Source of the DNA: Paenibacillus radicis (ex Gao et al. 2016)
GTDB lineage: Bacteria; Bacillota; Bacilli; Paenibacillales; Paenibacillaceae
NCBI RefSeq assembly: GCF_014641555.1
Contig: NZ_BMHY01000003.1
Span: forward strand, 161,061 to 225,060
DNA length: 64,000 nt
Reading direction: 5' to 3'
The notes beneath the pieces were generated by a model. That model made no database searches. It saw only the letters and a program-made list of their open reading frames with translations, and was not told the origin of the DNA. Position 1 is the first letter of the stretch. Each line of letters begins with the position of its first letter. Below are positions 26,871-36,501 of the stretch, piece by piece. The translations under genes and the position numbers were made by a program.

Positions 26871-26913
26871 TAAAAAAAAGCTGCAAGGGGCAGTCTTCTA
26901 TCCCCCATGCAGC
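26871..26913 (-). terminator. Terminator after the small membrane protein gene
   Basis: Stem GCTGCA-GGGG / CCCC-TGCAGC (26880-26913) followed on the minus strand by eight T residues. It separates sugar system 3 from the Fur-controlled gene. Confidence 0.75.
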
Positions 26914-26927
26914 CTACTTTGTTCTCT

Positions 26928-27359
26928 TTATCCGAACCATGCCAGCAGCAAACATAACAAACAGGCAGCAGCCGATAAGGGAGTCATGACAAGCTTCTCC
27001 TTCACGCTTTGTGATGCCATATTGCCCAGCGTATTCAGCGCCAGAAAAACGGCAAAGATCCAGAGAATTGTTCGCGTCGGCCAATCGGCGATGACGCTGA
27101 ATCCAACCCCGGCATGGACCAAACAAACGGCTCCCATCAGCAGCAAAATAAAAACAGATACCAGACTCATCACCCGCAGCCGCACTGGCAAAACGCCAGT
27201 ATGCCTGCCACCCCAGCTGTATTCCGCAAGAGGGGCGCCCAAAGATAGAAGCACTTGAAAAATAGCGACTGCCAATAGAATAACTGCTGCCACAATAGCC
27301 GTCAGTTGGATAACGATCACTCCCGCCCGGTTATTACTCAGAACCAGTAAGTACACCAA
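26928..27359 (-). CDS. Small integral membrane protein of unknown function
   Basis: Up to 143 residues with four predicted membrane helices: about 15-40 (IQLTAIVAAVILLAVAIFQV), 63-83, 92-113 and 125-142. I do not recognise the family. The start is uncertain: the frame opens at TTG 27359, and an internal GTG behind GGGCGGGA is an alternative. It lies 46 bases after the system 3 permease gene on the same strand and before a terminator, so it may be the last gene of that operon. Confidence 0.6.
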   Translation of the reverse strand: MVYLLVLSNNRAGVIVIQLTAIVAAVILLAVAIFQVLLSLGAPLAEYSWGGRHTGVLPVRLRVMSLVSVFILLLMGAVCLVHAGVGFSVIADWPTRTILWIFAVFLALNTLGNMASQSVKEKLVMTPLSAAACLLCLLLAWFG

Positions 27360-27405
27360 CAGGATAATCAGATTGGATGATTTTGTAAAGTAATCAGCTG
27401 TATTC

Positions 27406-28281
27406 TTATCCTTTAATCGCGCCGATCATGACGCCCTTAACAAAGAACCTTTGAATAAACGGATAGACAAATAGAATCGGCAGTGTAGCAACCATAATCG
27501 TTGCATATTTGATCGTTGCTCCAATTTGGAATTGTTCGCCTGCAGCCGATCCGCCAGTCATTGAATCTGTCGAGCTTAGAATCAGCACCTTGCGCAAGAA
27601 AATTTGCAGCGGGAACAGATCGTGATTTTGGATGAAGATGGATGCATAGAACCAGCCGTTCCACTTCTCGACCGCATAGTAGAGCCCCATAACCGCAATA
27701 ACCGGCAAGCACAACGGCACGATAATACGGAACAGAATAATAAAATGGTTCGCCCCGTCCATTTTCGCCGATTCCTCCAGATCCTCCGGAACAGCTGCAA
27801 ACGAAGTTCGCATAATAATCAGGTTAAAGGTCGATACGGCAAATGGAAATATGGTCGACCAAAGCGTATTAGTCAGTCCGACCCCCTTGACAACCAAGTA
27901 AAGAGGAACCAATCCGCCGCTGAAAAACATCGTAAACGTAATGATAAACATGAACATATTGTTCCAATACACCTGCTTGCGGGACAGCACATAAGCACCA
28001 AGCGCTGTTAATAACAGATTTAGCGCCACCCCGACGATAACGATAAACAACGTATTCCGGTACCCGATATAAATGCTAGGATCGCTAAATACGAGCCGGT
28101 AAGCCTCCATACTGAAGCCAAGCGGCTTCCATAGCAATCCCTTATGGGCGATTATGGCGCTAGGCTCGCTGAAGGAGGCCAGCAGCACATGCAACAGCGG
28201 ATACAACGTAATGATGACCAGAATAAATAGAAAAACATATAGGACGGATACAAAGGTTTTTTCGGATAACGTGGTTTTCAT
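27406..28281 (-). CDS. Carbohydrate ABC permease, YtcP/LplC type (system 3)
   Basis: A 291-residue MalG-like permease with EAA-type loop ESAKMDGANHFIILFRIIVP and the ending FVKGVMIGAIKG. About six membrane helices. It partners the LplB-type gene 41 bases upstream. Confidence 0.9.
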   Translation of the reverse strand: MKTTLSEKTFVSVLYVFLFILVIITLYPLLHVLLASFSEPSAIIAHKGLLWKPLGFSMEAYRLVFSDPSIYIGYRNTLFIVIVGVALNLLLTALGAYVLSRKQVYWNNMFMFIITFTMFFSGGLVPLYLVVKGVGLTNTLWSTIFPFAVSTFNLIIMRTSFAAVPEDLEESAKMDGANHFIILFRIIVPLCLPVIAVMGLYYAVEKWNGWFYASIFIQNHDLFPLQIFLRKVLILSSTDSMTGGSAAGEQFQIGATIKYATIMVATLPILFVYPFIQRFFVKGVMIGAIKG

Positions 28282-28322
28282 TCGTATAATACCTCCTCAA
28301 TCTGCAATGCTTCGCAGTTCTT

Positions 28323-29243
28323 TTACCAGAGACTGCTGTTCGTGACTCTTTTGCTGATCCAGTTAGCCAAGATGAGCAGAGTCAAGTTAATGACTGAGTT
28401 GAACAGACCTACGGCCGTACTGTAGCTCCAGTTAAACTCCAGCAGCCCTTTCCGGTATACAAAAGAGGAGATAACATCTGCCGTTTCATAGATAACCGGG
28501 TTGTATAAGAGAATGATTTTTTCAAAGCCGACATTGAGCAAATTGCCCATTCGTAAAATAAATAGAATAACAATAGTCGGCAGCAGACCCGGGAGTGTAA
28601 TGTACCATATTTGTTTCAAGCGTCCGGCGCCGTCAATACGGGCTGCCTCGTATTGTCCCTGATCGATTCCCGCAAGTGCGGCCAAATAAATAATCGATTC
28701 CCAGCCTGCCTTTTGCCAAATTTCCGACAGGATATAGATGGGGCGGAATAAACCTTCATTTTGCAGCATGGAGGTGCCGTCCCCGCCAAAATACATATAA
28801 ATCGAGTTGAGTACGCCGCCGCTATCTGTGAAATCCCGAATCAGTCCGGCAATAACGATCATGGAAATAAAGTAGGGCATGTACGTAATGGACTGGACGA
28901 CTCTTTTATAGGACCGGCTTCTCACTTCGTTAATAAGCAAAGCCAAAATTATCGGTGCGGGAAACTCAAAAAGCAGCGAGTACACGCTGATTAGCAGCGT
29001 ATTTTTGAGTACCCTCAAGAAGTAGTAGCTGTTGAAAAAAGTCTCAAAGTGCTTGAAATCAACCCAAGGACTTCCTAATATCCCCTTCATCGGCGAATAA
29101 TCCTTGAAGGCAATCAGCACCCCGTACATCGGTGCATAGTGAAAGATCAAATAATAAGCAAGAACAGGCAGCATCATCAAATACAAGTATCGATTTCCGA
29201 CCAGATCCTTGATCAGAAACCGTCCAAAGGCCGGTTTGTTCAT
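28323..29243 (-). CDS. Carbohydrate ABC permease, LplB type (system 3)
   Basis: A 306-residue MalF-like permease: FHYAPMYGVLIAFKDYSPMK near the N-terminus and EAA-type loop YEAARIDGAGRLKQIWYIT. The ATG at 29243 has GAGGAG upstream; the frame extends 18 codons further but that part looks non-coding. Confidence 0.9.
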   Translation of the reverse strand: MNKPAFGRFLIKDLVGNRYLYLMMLPVLAYYLIFHYAPMYGVLIAFKDYSPMKGILGSPWVDFKHFETFFNSYYFLRVLKNTLLISVYSLLFEFPAPIILALLINEVRSRSYKRVVQSITYMPYFISMIVIAGLIRDFTDSGGVLNSIYMYFGGDGTSMLQNEGLFRPIYILSEIWQKAGWESIIYLAALAGIDQGQYEAARIDGAGRLKQIWYITLPGLLPTIVILFILRMGNLLNVGFEKIILLYNPVIYETADVISSFVYRKGLLEFNWSYSTAVGLFNSVINLTLLILANWISKRVTNSSLW

Positions 29244-29324
29244 TCGTCTCACTCCTCGTGCAGCAAAATGAGGCGCAGCAACGCGCTGTCGCCTCATTCG
29301 CTTGTTGTCTATCTATCTCATCGA

Positions 29325-30971
29325 TTAACGGCTATTGTAACGATCCAAAGCCGCTTGCTGAATTTCAATCACACGCTCGATGCCAAGGGATTTCAACTTG
29401 TCCATATAGCTGTCGTAGGCATCCACGGGCTCGTTGCCCAAAATGATTTTTAGCGTCATCTCATCGACAAGCGTATTCACATCGTTCATAATTTGCGCCA
29501 GCTCCGAAGCTTCTTCCGGTGTCGGCGTAATTTGCGGCAGCTTATGGTCACTGACATTCGTCTTCGTCCATTGCTCAAGGGCATTCTTTTGCTCCGGGAG
29601 TGCCAGGTACTGCGTAATATAGCGCTTATCTTGTACAAAAGGACCACCGTAGTTGGCACGGATGTACAAGGTCATAGCTTGCGAAGGGGATAAGCCTTCG
29701 GAGTTTTTCAGCAGCAGATCGGTATAGATTGGCTGATTGCTGCTGTCCAGCGTATAGCTTACGCCCTCCTGTCCAAAGTTGAAGTACATATGTCCTTCTT
29801 CGCTGTAACCCCAGTCCAGCATGCGCACGGCTAGCTCAACATTTTTGGCTTTGCTAGTGATCGCGACATTCGTTCCTGTCGTGTAGATCGGGTCCTTCTG
29901 ACCCAGCATCGCCACATCTCCCTTATTGAGCACCGGATACGGAGCGCCAACAAGCTTGGCATTCGGGTTCTTCTCCTGCAGCAGCGGCGTCCATTTGCCG
30001 ATACCGTTGCCGGAGTTCAGAACACTTGCGCCTGTTAGATTATTGGTAATGTTGGCGTCAAGCGCTTTGCCGTCGACATTGGCGATGTTTTTATCAAGCA
30101 GTCCTTCCGTACGCCATTGACGGAACGTGGACAGAAACTCTTTGTAGCCAGGCTCCATTGGCCCATATTTGACGACGCCATCTTGCTGGAACCAAGTGCG
30201 GCTTGCGCCAAAAGCGCCAATGAACGCGCCATTGTTCAGAAATTCAGGTGAGAACATGTAGGAAAGGGGAGCTTCTGCACCTTTTTTCTCCTTAAATGCC
30301 TTAAGCATGTCATGCCATTCTGCAATCGTCTCCGGTACATCCAGACCCAGCTCGGTCAGCCAATCCTGACGGATAATCGGTCCTTGGTACACTTGCAGCA
30401 TCGGGTCTCCGCGCAGAAACGGGAACGTATAGTAGCTGCCGTTATCGGTCTTAATCATCTTGTCGACTTCCGGATGCTCCGCCAAGTATTTCTTCAAGTT
30501 TGGAGCAAATTGATCAATATAATCGTTGAGTCTCAAAATGTAGCCATCTGCTATAGCCTTTTCTGGTCCGCCAGGGAAATTGAACCAGTCATACTCGATC
30601 AAATCAGGCAGGTCGCCCGATGCAAGCATAATGTTGAGCGAATCCGTAGCTTGACCGGATGGAGGACTAATGAAGCGGAGCGGTACGCCTGTCCGTTTCT
30701 GCCACTCTTGGAAAAATGGAACTTCGCCGATTGAAGACATCGAGGAATTGTATTCGGCCCAGTAGGTCAGTGTATCTGTAGTTTGCAATGGATACGACGC
30801 TTCACCGGCCGGCCCCGGATTATTCGAATTCGCCGGTGATGGCTGGGAAGTCCCCTTATTGGTTCCATTGCCGGCTGAGCCGCTGCAGGCAGACAGTATA
30901 ACAACCAGCATCATCATCGCAATTGCAGATGCGGTATAACGAATTGTGAACTTGCCTCTTTTTACTTTCAT
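29325..30971 (-). CDS. Carbohydrate ABC substrate-binding lipoprotein, LplA type (system 3)
   Basis: A 548-residue lipoprotein with signal peptide and lipobox VILSAC (Cys29), a Ser/Asn/Pro linker and a family-1 solute-binding fold (LPDLIEYDWFNFPGG, NGIGKWTPLLQEKNPNAKL). It is promoter-proximal in sugar system 3, directly downstream of the membrane AraC regulator gene. No glycosidase is encoded in this operon. Ligand unknown. Confidence 0.87.
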   Translation of the reverse strand: MKVKRGKFTIRYTASAIAMMMLVVILSACSGSAGNGTNKGTSQPSPANSNNPGPAGEASYPLQTTDTLTYWAEYNSSMSSIGEVPFFQEWQKRTGVPLRFISPPSGQATDSLNIMLASGDLPDLIEYDWFNFPGGPEKAIADGYILRLNDYIDQFAPNLKKYLAEHPEVDKMIKTDNGSYYTFPFLRGDPMLQVYQGPIIRQDWLTELGLDVPETIAEWHDMLKAFKEKKGAEAPLSYMFSPEFLNNGAFIGAFGASRTWFQQDGVVKYGPMEPGYKEFLSTFRQWRTEGLLDKNIANVDGKALDANITNNLTGASVLNSGNGIGKWTPLLQEKNPNAKLVGAPYPVLNKGDVAMLGQKDPIYTTGTNVAITSKAKNVELAVRMLDWGYSEEGHMYFNFGQEGVSYTLDSSNQPIYTDLLLKNSEGLSPSQAMTLYIRANYGGPFVQDKRYITQYLALPEQKNALEQWTKTNVSDHKLPQITPTPEEASELAQIMNDVNTLVDEMTLKIILGNEPVDAYDSYMDKLKSLGIERVIEIQQAALDRYNSR

Positions 30972-31170
30972 AATGACGTGTAACCCTCCTAGTATTGTTT
31001 ATAAGTTATCACTGCATTTTCAATTCGGTCATGCATCGTACTGGTGGATAAGGGGCGCCCTTCACACTTTCGATTATCAGGCCTGAACAGCCCCTTCTCA
31101 ATCCTCAAAACCGGAAAACGCATCGTGAAAGCCGTAAATGGCATCATCAAATTGCGGAATCGCGTCATCA

Positions 31171-31201
31171 AATACGAAAAAGAGGCTCTAGGAGCCTCTT
31201 T
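31171..31201 (-). terminator. Terminator after the membrane AraC regulator gene
   Basis: Stem AAAGAGGCTC / GAGCCTCTTT (31179-31188, 31192-31201) with a T-run continuing on the minus strand. It isolates the regulator transcript from the binding-protein operon. Confidence 0.75.
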
Positions 31202-31210
31202 CAGCGTAAT

Positions 31211-33565
31211 CTATATCATTTTTTGATATTGCCCAGGCGTCATGCTTTCATACTTTTTGAAAATACGGATGAACGTATTGATATCATGAAAGCCGACTTG
31301 GCCGGCAATCGACTTGATGCTGTGGTCTGAATCGCGAAGCAGCAGCTTGGCCTGCTCCAGACGAAGCAGGTTGAGCGTATCCAGCAGACCGCTTCCCGTC
31401 TGCTCCTTGAACAGCCGCGATAAGTAGGTTGGCGTCAGACCGAATCGCTCGCCGATCATCGCAATATTTAAGTTGGGATCCTGATAATGCTCGCCCAAAT
31501 ACGATTTAATTTCCAAGGATAGCTGCTGGAGCGTCCGGGTTCGGGAGCTTTGCTGCAGCTGCTTTTGCTTGTCCGCTGTATAGGCGCATACATCACTGAC
31601 AATGATCAGCAGACGCTGTTCCATTTCCTTGATCGACTCGCCAGCCATAATATGTGCAATCCAATCCGGACTATTAACCGGCAGCACCTCATCATTGCTT
31701 CCGACCTCCGCGATGATGCGCACCAGCGTACTGATCAGATTGAGCATCAAGCATTTGAGCAAATCGGGTGTGAGCTGCTGCTCCATGCTATCTGAAATGA
31801 TCGCATGAATCATCGCCTTCGTTTTATCGCCGTCTCCCGATTTAATGACGTTAATCAATTGCTGCTCTAATTGAATCGGATAGGTGTACTGCAAACCGGA
31901 CTCCGGATTGCGTGCGATATCATCTATCATCAGTATGCCCGGTTGACCGACGACCATCATATATTCCATCGTATCCAGCGCCTCGCGGTAAGCGAGTGCA
32001 ATGCCTTCTACAGACCGCTGAATGCGGCTGATCGAAATCTCGGACTGGATATTGAAGTGCTGCCCCAGAAACTCGCGTGCTTGCTCAGCAAGCTCACGAA
32101 TCTCCTGCTTATGCTGCTCCGTCTCACCTTCGTTCAGACTAATCAAGCAAGCGATATGATCGTCAATTTCGCTCACGTAGCCGCGATGCGCAGCACCCGC
32201 CATATCCTCTACAATATTAGTCACGATGAACTGCATGAGCCTGGATTTATCATGAATGCCGGGCAACTCGTCCAGATGCATGCTGAACCGTTCATAATCC
32301 ACATGGAATAGCAGTACTGCAAATTGATCAGATAGAAAATGGACATCAAAGGCGGACAACGATTCATCCAGACCGATCTGATGCTCCATCCTTCCCTTGA
32401 ACAATCTTGAAAGCATATTAGAGCGGAGCAGATTGGACTGCTGTTTCATCTTGAACTGCGTTTTCTCCTGTTCATTTAGCGTATCGGAGATCGCCTGTTG
32501 TATATAGAGAAACTCATTGTCCGCGTTGGCCGTCTTACCCTGTGAATGTTTGAGCATGCGCAGCAGTGAACGCACCGGACTATAGTTGCGGTACAAAAAG
32601 ACAAGAGCAAGCACAAGGCCGCCAATAACGCTTATGCCGAGGCCAAGGTACGTAATTTTGCGCAAGTAATCCGTCTTGTTCCAGAACAGATTGCTTGGGA
32701 TGACCGTGGCGTAAATCAATTCGGAATTTTGCGATTTGATGTAGAGAAACTCCGATCTTTGTCCGTTCACCTCGGTGAAAGAGGTTCCCGAATCACCCGC
32801 CAGCTCTGGTCCTGGCAGGAAGCCTGGCCCGTCTGTCTGCTGCGTAGACAACAGAATCTGTCCATCGGGGTTGAGCAGCATCACTTGCCCGCTGCTATAC
32901 TCGCTTACATTCTGGATAACCTCCATCAGCCTCGCTGTATCCAGCAGTATAACGGCTGTTCCAGGCGGCGGCTCCTGACGATTGCCAGGGAAGGACTGGA
33001 TATAGGCCAGTGTACTGCCGGACTGATCTCTATTTTCCAATTTAATAAACTTACCCGCATTATTGCTTTGCATAATGTTGAGCCAGACCGGATAAGAAAT
33101 CGTCTGATGCTCATGGACCGTTTCATAGGACAGACGGCTGCTGCGGTAGACACCCGGCTCCAGTACAAGATCCTGGTCTCTGAAATAGACATAGTAGGTT
33201 TTGAAGGAAGGATATAGCGATTGATAGATCGCCATCTCCTGAACGGTCTTATGCAGACCGTACAAGTCATTATCCAGACTATCGGGCGTCTTGTATTGAT
33301 TGGAATAGAGATAGCCCCTAATGCGGACATTCCAAGTCAGTTCCGTCGTCAGCCGCTCCGCAAGCTGGATTTGATTATCTATCGTTTCCCGCACTTCTTT
33401 CAGCAGGACGTTGTTGGCGCGATAAATCTCGCTTTTCAGAATAGCCTGTGACTGCACATAAACAAAAATGCTTATTAATACAGGAACAGTCAGGATCGCC
33501 AAATACGATAGCAGCCATGTCATCATCACGCTTCTACGATGAACGATAAAGCGTTTCCACAACAT
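31211..33565 (-). CDS. Membrane-bound AraC-family regulator with extracellular sensor domain
   Basis: A 784-residue one-component regulator of the YesS/YtdP type. It has an N-terminal membrane helix (about residues 14-36), an extracellular sensor region (about 37-290, Cache-like by size), a second helix (GLGISVIGGLVLALVFLY), a cytoplasmic linker of about 370 residues and a C-terminal AraC domain ending VGFHDINTFIRIFKKYESMT. It replaces the YesM/YesN pair used in system 1 and probably activates the downstream permease operon. A cre-like palindrome lies upstream. Confidence 0.88.
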   Translation of the reverse strand: MLWKRFIVHRRSVMMTWLLSYLAILTVPVLISIFVYVQSQAILKSEIYRANNVLLKEVRETIDNQIQLAERLTTELTWNVRIRGYLYSNQYKTPDSLDNDLYGLHKTVQEMAIYQSLYPSFKTYYVYFRDQDLVLEPGVYRSSRLSYETVHEHQTISYPVWLNIMQSNNAGKFIKLENRDQSGSTLAYIQSFPGNRQEPPPGTAVILLDTARLMEVIQNVSEYSSGQVMLLNPDGQILLSTQQTDGPGFLPGPELAGDSGTSFTEVNGQRSEFLYIKSQNSELIYATVIPSNLFWNKTDYLRKITYLGLGISVIGGLVLALVFLYRNYSPVRSLLRMLKHSQGKTANADNEFLYIQQAISDTLNEQEKTQFKMKQQSNLLRSNMLSRLFKGRMEHQIGLDESLSAFDVHFLSDQFAVLLFHVDYERFSMHLDELPGIHDKSRLMQFIVTNIVEDMAGAAHRGYVSEIDDHIACLISLNEGETEQHKQEIRELAEQAREFLGQHFNIQSEISISRIQRSVEGIALAYREALDTMEYMMVVGQPGILMIDDIARNPESGLQYTYPIQLEQQLINVIKSGDGDKTKAMIHAIISDSMEQQLTPDLLKCLMLNLISTLVRIIAEVGSNDEVLPVNSPDWIAHIMAGESIKEMEQRLLIIVSDVCAYTADKQKQLQQSSRTRTLQQLSLEIKSYLGEHYQDPNLNIAMIGERFGLTPTYLSRLFKEQTGSGLLDTLNLLRLEQAKLLLRDSDHSIKSIAGQVGFHDINTFIRIFKKYESMTPGQYQKMI

Positions 33566-33622
33566 AAGGCTCCCCCTTTTATATCAGCATAGTGTATTCG
33601 ATTATAGCACAGGAAAACGATA

Positions 33623-33638
33623 TTGAAACCGCTTCAAT
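33623..33638. promoter_or_regulatory. TTGAA-N5-TTCAA palindrome, candidate cre or other operator
   Basis: TTGAAACCGCTTCAAT is a perfect inverted repeat with a 5-base centre and fits the cre consensus with one mismatch. It lies between the divergent membrane AraC gene and the ABC-2 triplet. Confidence 0.4.
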
Positions 33639-33734
33639 CCATGTCGTGAAAATCAGGAAAGTATTGCCTAAATAACAGCATCCACTCTATAATTGTATGA
33701 ATTTACAAAATCGGATATTTCAAGGGGGTTCACC

Positions 33735-34532
33735 ATGCTACAGGCCTATTGGTACATAACAAAGATGAGAATGCTCACCAATCTGGCTTACCGGTTTGAG
33801 GTATTCACTTCTGTCGGCACCAATCTCATCATTATGCTGGCATCCGTCTTCCTATGGCAGACTGCTTACGGAGGCGGTATCGGACAAGTCCAATCGCTCA
33901 GCCTGCAAGACCTGACTACCTATACCATTCTATCGATTATTCTCTCATCGATGTTCGTATGTGATGTTCAGGACACCATCTATTACAAAATCAGAGAGGG
34001 TCAGATCGTCACTGATTTCTATCGCCCGATCCCGCTGCTCGCCTGTTATTTGGCCGATGATATCGGAGGCAGCTTGAGTTCACTGGCGAACAAAGCGCTG
34101 CCGCTCATCGTATTCGCTTCCCTATTCTTCGGAATCCCTTGGCCTTCGTCCTTCCTGAACTTCCTGCTCTTCATCCCCAGCTGCCTGCTTAGTTACGGCA
34201 TCCTGTGGCTGCTCAGCGCCTTGGTTGGCCTAATCGCGTTCTGGGTGATGGAGCTTGGCAATATGGGGATGGTCAAGGACAGCATCGTGCGCGTCTTGTC
34301 GGGCAGCATCGTGCCGCTCTGGTTTTTCCCGGAAAGCGTCCAGACGGTCTCCAAGTTTCTGCCCTTTCAGTATACCTACCAGACGCCGCTAGGCATCTAC
34401 ATTGGCAATGTCGGAACGAAGGAAGCTCTAGCGGCCTTAGCGGTTCAAGCGGTGTGGATCATCATCTTGTTCCTTCTGCTTGCAGCAGGCTGGAAGCGTA
34501 CGAAGAAAAAAACTTTAATTCAGGGAGGATGA
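33735..34532 (+). CDS. ABC-2-family transporter permease, first subunit
   Basis: A 265-residue permease with about six membrane helices, belonging to the group that occurs as permease-permease-ATPase triplets (COG4587-like). The ATG at 33735 follows AAGGGGG; the frame opens 14 codons earlier. It contains the conserved ITDFYRPIP-type cytoplasmic segment (GQIVTDFYRPIPLLACYLAD). An export function is likely from the ABC-2 fold; substrate unknown. Confidence 0.85.
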   Translation: MLQAYWYITKMRMLTNLAYRFEVFTSVGTNLIIMLASVFLWQTAYGGGIGQVQSLSLQDLTTYTILSIILSSMFVCDVQDTIYYKIREGQIVTDFYRPIPLLACYLADDIGGSLSSLANKALPLIVFASLFFGIPWPSSFLNFLLFIPSCLLSYGILWLLSALVGLIAFWVMELGNMGMVKDSIVRVLSGSIVPLWFFPESVQTVSKFLPFQYTYQTPLGIYIGNVGTKEALAALAVQAVWIIILFLLLAAGWKRTKKKTLIQGG

Positions 34533-34542
34533 GACAGCAGCT

Positions 34543-35361
34543 ATGATGTCATCAATCCGGCACTATGTATCCGTCGCATCCTGCTTCGCACGCCTCGCCG
34601 TACAGCGGCAGCTGGAGTATCCGCTGTTTCTGTTCAGCTGGCTGCTCATGATTCCGATTCAATATTTCTCGGGAATATGGATGCTCAAAATTATCGTCGA
34701 CCGTTTTCAACCGCTTAACGGATGGGACTTCCCCGAGCTTACCTTTCTGTATGGGCTCGCTCTAGTCAGTCATGGCATATTCGTTGTCTTTTTCATCAAC
34801 ACCTGGCATATCGACAATATGGTCATTAATGGCGGCTTCGACCGTCTGCTGCTGCGCCCGATGAATGTGTTCTTCCAGCTCGTAACGAGCTATGTCAATT
34901 TCATCGGATTAATTGATTGCATTCCGGGCATTATCATTTTCTTATACGGCTGTCAGCTTGTCGGCTTCGAATGGTCGTTCTTTAATATTGTGAAGCTGGT
35001 GCTTGTCTTGCTGGGGGGCGTCCTCTTGCGGGCTGCATTATTTATCAGTCTGGGCACCATTGCCTTCTGGACGAAACGAAACGGCTCTATGGTCGGCTTT
35101 GCCCTCTCCATGCTGGAGCGCGCCACGATGTACCCGCTTAGCATCTATCCCTTTGTACTGCAGGCATTATTCACCTTCCTGATTCCGATCGGGTTCATCA
35201 GCTTCTATCCCGCAGTCGAGTTTCTCGGCAAGGATAGCGGTATGGTCCAGCTGCCGTTCAGCTTGGCATTATGGACGCCTATTATCGGGCTGGCCTGCTT
35301 CCTGCTGGCGCACTGGATTTTCAGAATCGGAATGAAAAATTACGAGAGCGCTGGCTCTTAG
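34543..35361 (+). CDS. ABC-2-family transporter permease, second subunit
   Basis: A 272-residue paralogue-like partner (COG3694-like) with about six membrane helices and the segment NGGFDRLLLRPMNVFFQ, equivalent to the DFYRPIP region of the first subunit. It begins 10 bases after the upstream gene behind GGGAGG. The two permeases presumably heterodimerise. Confidence 0.85.
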   Translation: MMSSIRHYVSVASCFARLAVQRQLEYPLFLFSWLLMIPIQYFSGIWMLKIIVDRFQPLNGWDFPELTFLYGLALVSHGIFVVFFINTWHIDNMVINGGFDRLLLRPMNVFFQLVTSYVNFIGLIDCIPGIIIFLYGCQLVGFEWSFFNIVKLVLVLLGGVLLRAALFISLGTIAFWTKRNGSMVGFALSMLERATMYPLSIYPFVLQALFTFLIPIGFISFYPAVEFLGKDSGMVQLPFSLALWTPIIGLACFLLAHWIFRIGMKNYESAGS

Positions 35362-35382
35362 ACAAGTGGGGAGTGATCCGGC

Positions 35383-36372
35383 ATGGAAGCCGTTATCGAG
35401 GTTCATGATCTGGTGAAAGAATATATTATTACGAAGAAAGAAAGCGGACTGCGGGGCTCGCTTAAGAGCCTGCTGTTCCCTCAAAAGACGATAGTGAACG
35501 GCGTGGACGGCATTAGCTTCTCGATCGGAAAAGGAGAAATCGTCGGCTATATCGGGCCAAACGGTGCGGGAAAAAGTACAACGATCAAGATGCTGACCGG
35601 CATCCTCCATCCGACCTCCGGATCGATCAAAGTATGCGGCATATCGCCGCAAGCAGACCGCAAATCAGTCGTACGCAAACTTGGCGTTGTCTTCGGACAG
35701 CGCACGCAGCTGTATTGGGATTTGCGGCTTGGCGAGTCCTTCGAGCTGCTGAGACGCATCTATCAAATCGATCTGGCCGCTTACGAGGAAACGCTAGCTA
35801 TTCTAAGAGACGTGTTGAAGCTGGATGAATTCATGGACACGCCCGTTCGTCAGCTATCATTAGGACAACGGATGCGCGGCGACTTGGCAGCGGCCATGCT
35901 GCATGCCCCGTCAGTGCTGTTTCTCGATGAGCCAACTATCGGCCTTGATGCCGATGCGAAGCATGCCATTCGCAATTTCATCAAAGAAATTAACCGGACG
36001 CGCGGCGTAACCGTCATCTTGACGACTCATGATCTGGATGACGTGGAACAGCTGTGCAACCGTCTCGTTGTGGTCAACCATGGCAAAATCGTAGAGGACG
36101 GACCTATCGATACGATCATTCACAAATTGGCACCTTACCGTCTGCTCGTCGTTGAGCTGAAACAACCTTGCGAGGATCTCGTCCATCCGGCAGCGACAAT
36201 TATCAAGCAGGATGGGCTTAAAATCTGGTACCAATTCGAGAAGAAGCGAATATCCGCAGCGGAGCTGATCTCCGATCTGTCACAGAAGCTGCCGATTCAG
36301 GATTTGAGCGTCAAAGAACCAGATATTGAAGACGCGATCCGCGAAGTGTATAAAACGACATCCGCCGTCTAG
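35383..36372 (+). CDS. ABC transporter ATPase of the ABC-2 triplet
   Basis: A 329-residue ATPase (COG4586-like). Motifs: Walker A GPNGAGKST (about residues 59-67), Q-loop VFGQRTQLYWDL, signature LSLGQRMR, Walker B VLFLDEPTIGLD and H-loop LTTHD. An N-terminal extension of about 25 residues (ITKKESGLRGSLKSLLFPQK) and a C-terminal domain after residue 240 are typical of this subgroup. Operon with the two permeases, closed by a strong terminator. Confidence 0.88.
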   Translation: MEAVIEVHDLVKEYIITKKESGLRGSLKSLLFPQKTIVNGVDGISFSIGKGEIVGYIGPNGAGKSTTIKMLTGILHPTSGSIKVCGISPQADRKSVVRKLGVVFGQRTQLYWDLRLGESFELLRRIYQIDLAAYEETLAILRDVLKLDEFMDTPVRQLSLGQRMRGDLAAAMLHAPSVLFLDEPTIGLDADAKHAIRNFIKEINRTRGVTVILTTHDLDDVEQLCNRLVVVNHGKIVEDGPIDTIIHKLAPYRLLVVELKQPCEDLVHPAATIIKQDGLKIWYQFEKKRISAAELISDLSQKLPIQDLSVKEPDIEDAIREVYKTTSAV

Positions 36373-36383
36373 ATCACCCTAAG

Positions 36384-36425
36384 CTGCCCTATTATTCTTC
36401 CGGATAATAGGGCAGTCTTTTTTTT
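36384..36425 (+). terminator. Strong Rho-independent terminator after the ABC-2 triplet
   Basis: A 12-bp perfect stem (CTGCCCTATTAT / ATAATAGGGCAG) followed by a T-rich tract of about ten bases. Confidence 0.93.
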
Positions 36426-36501
36426 CATAGAGCCGCTATTCATCTGCCATTAATTCGTATATTCTGTAAGTGATTCACACTTGTCCCATAAAGGAGGCAT
36501 T

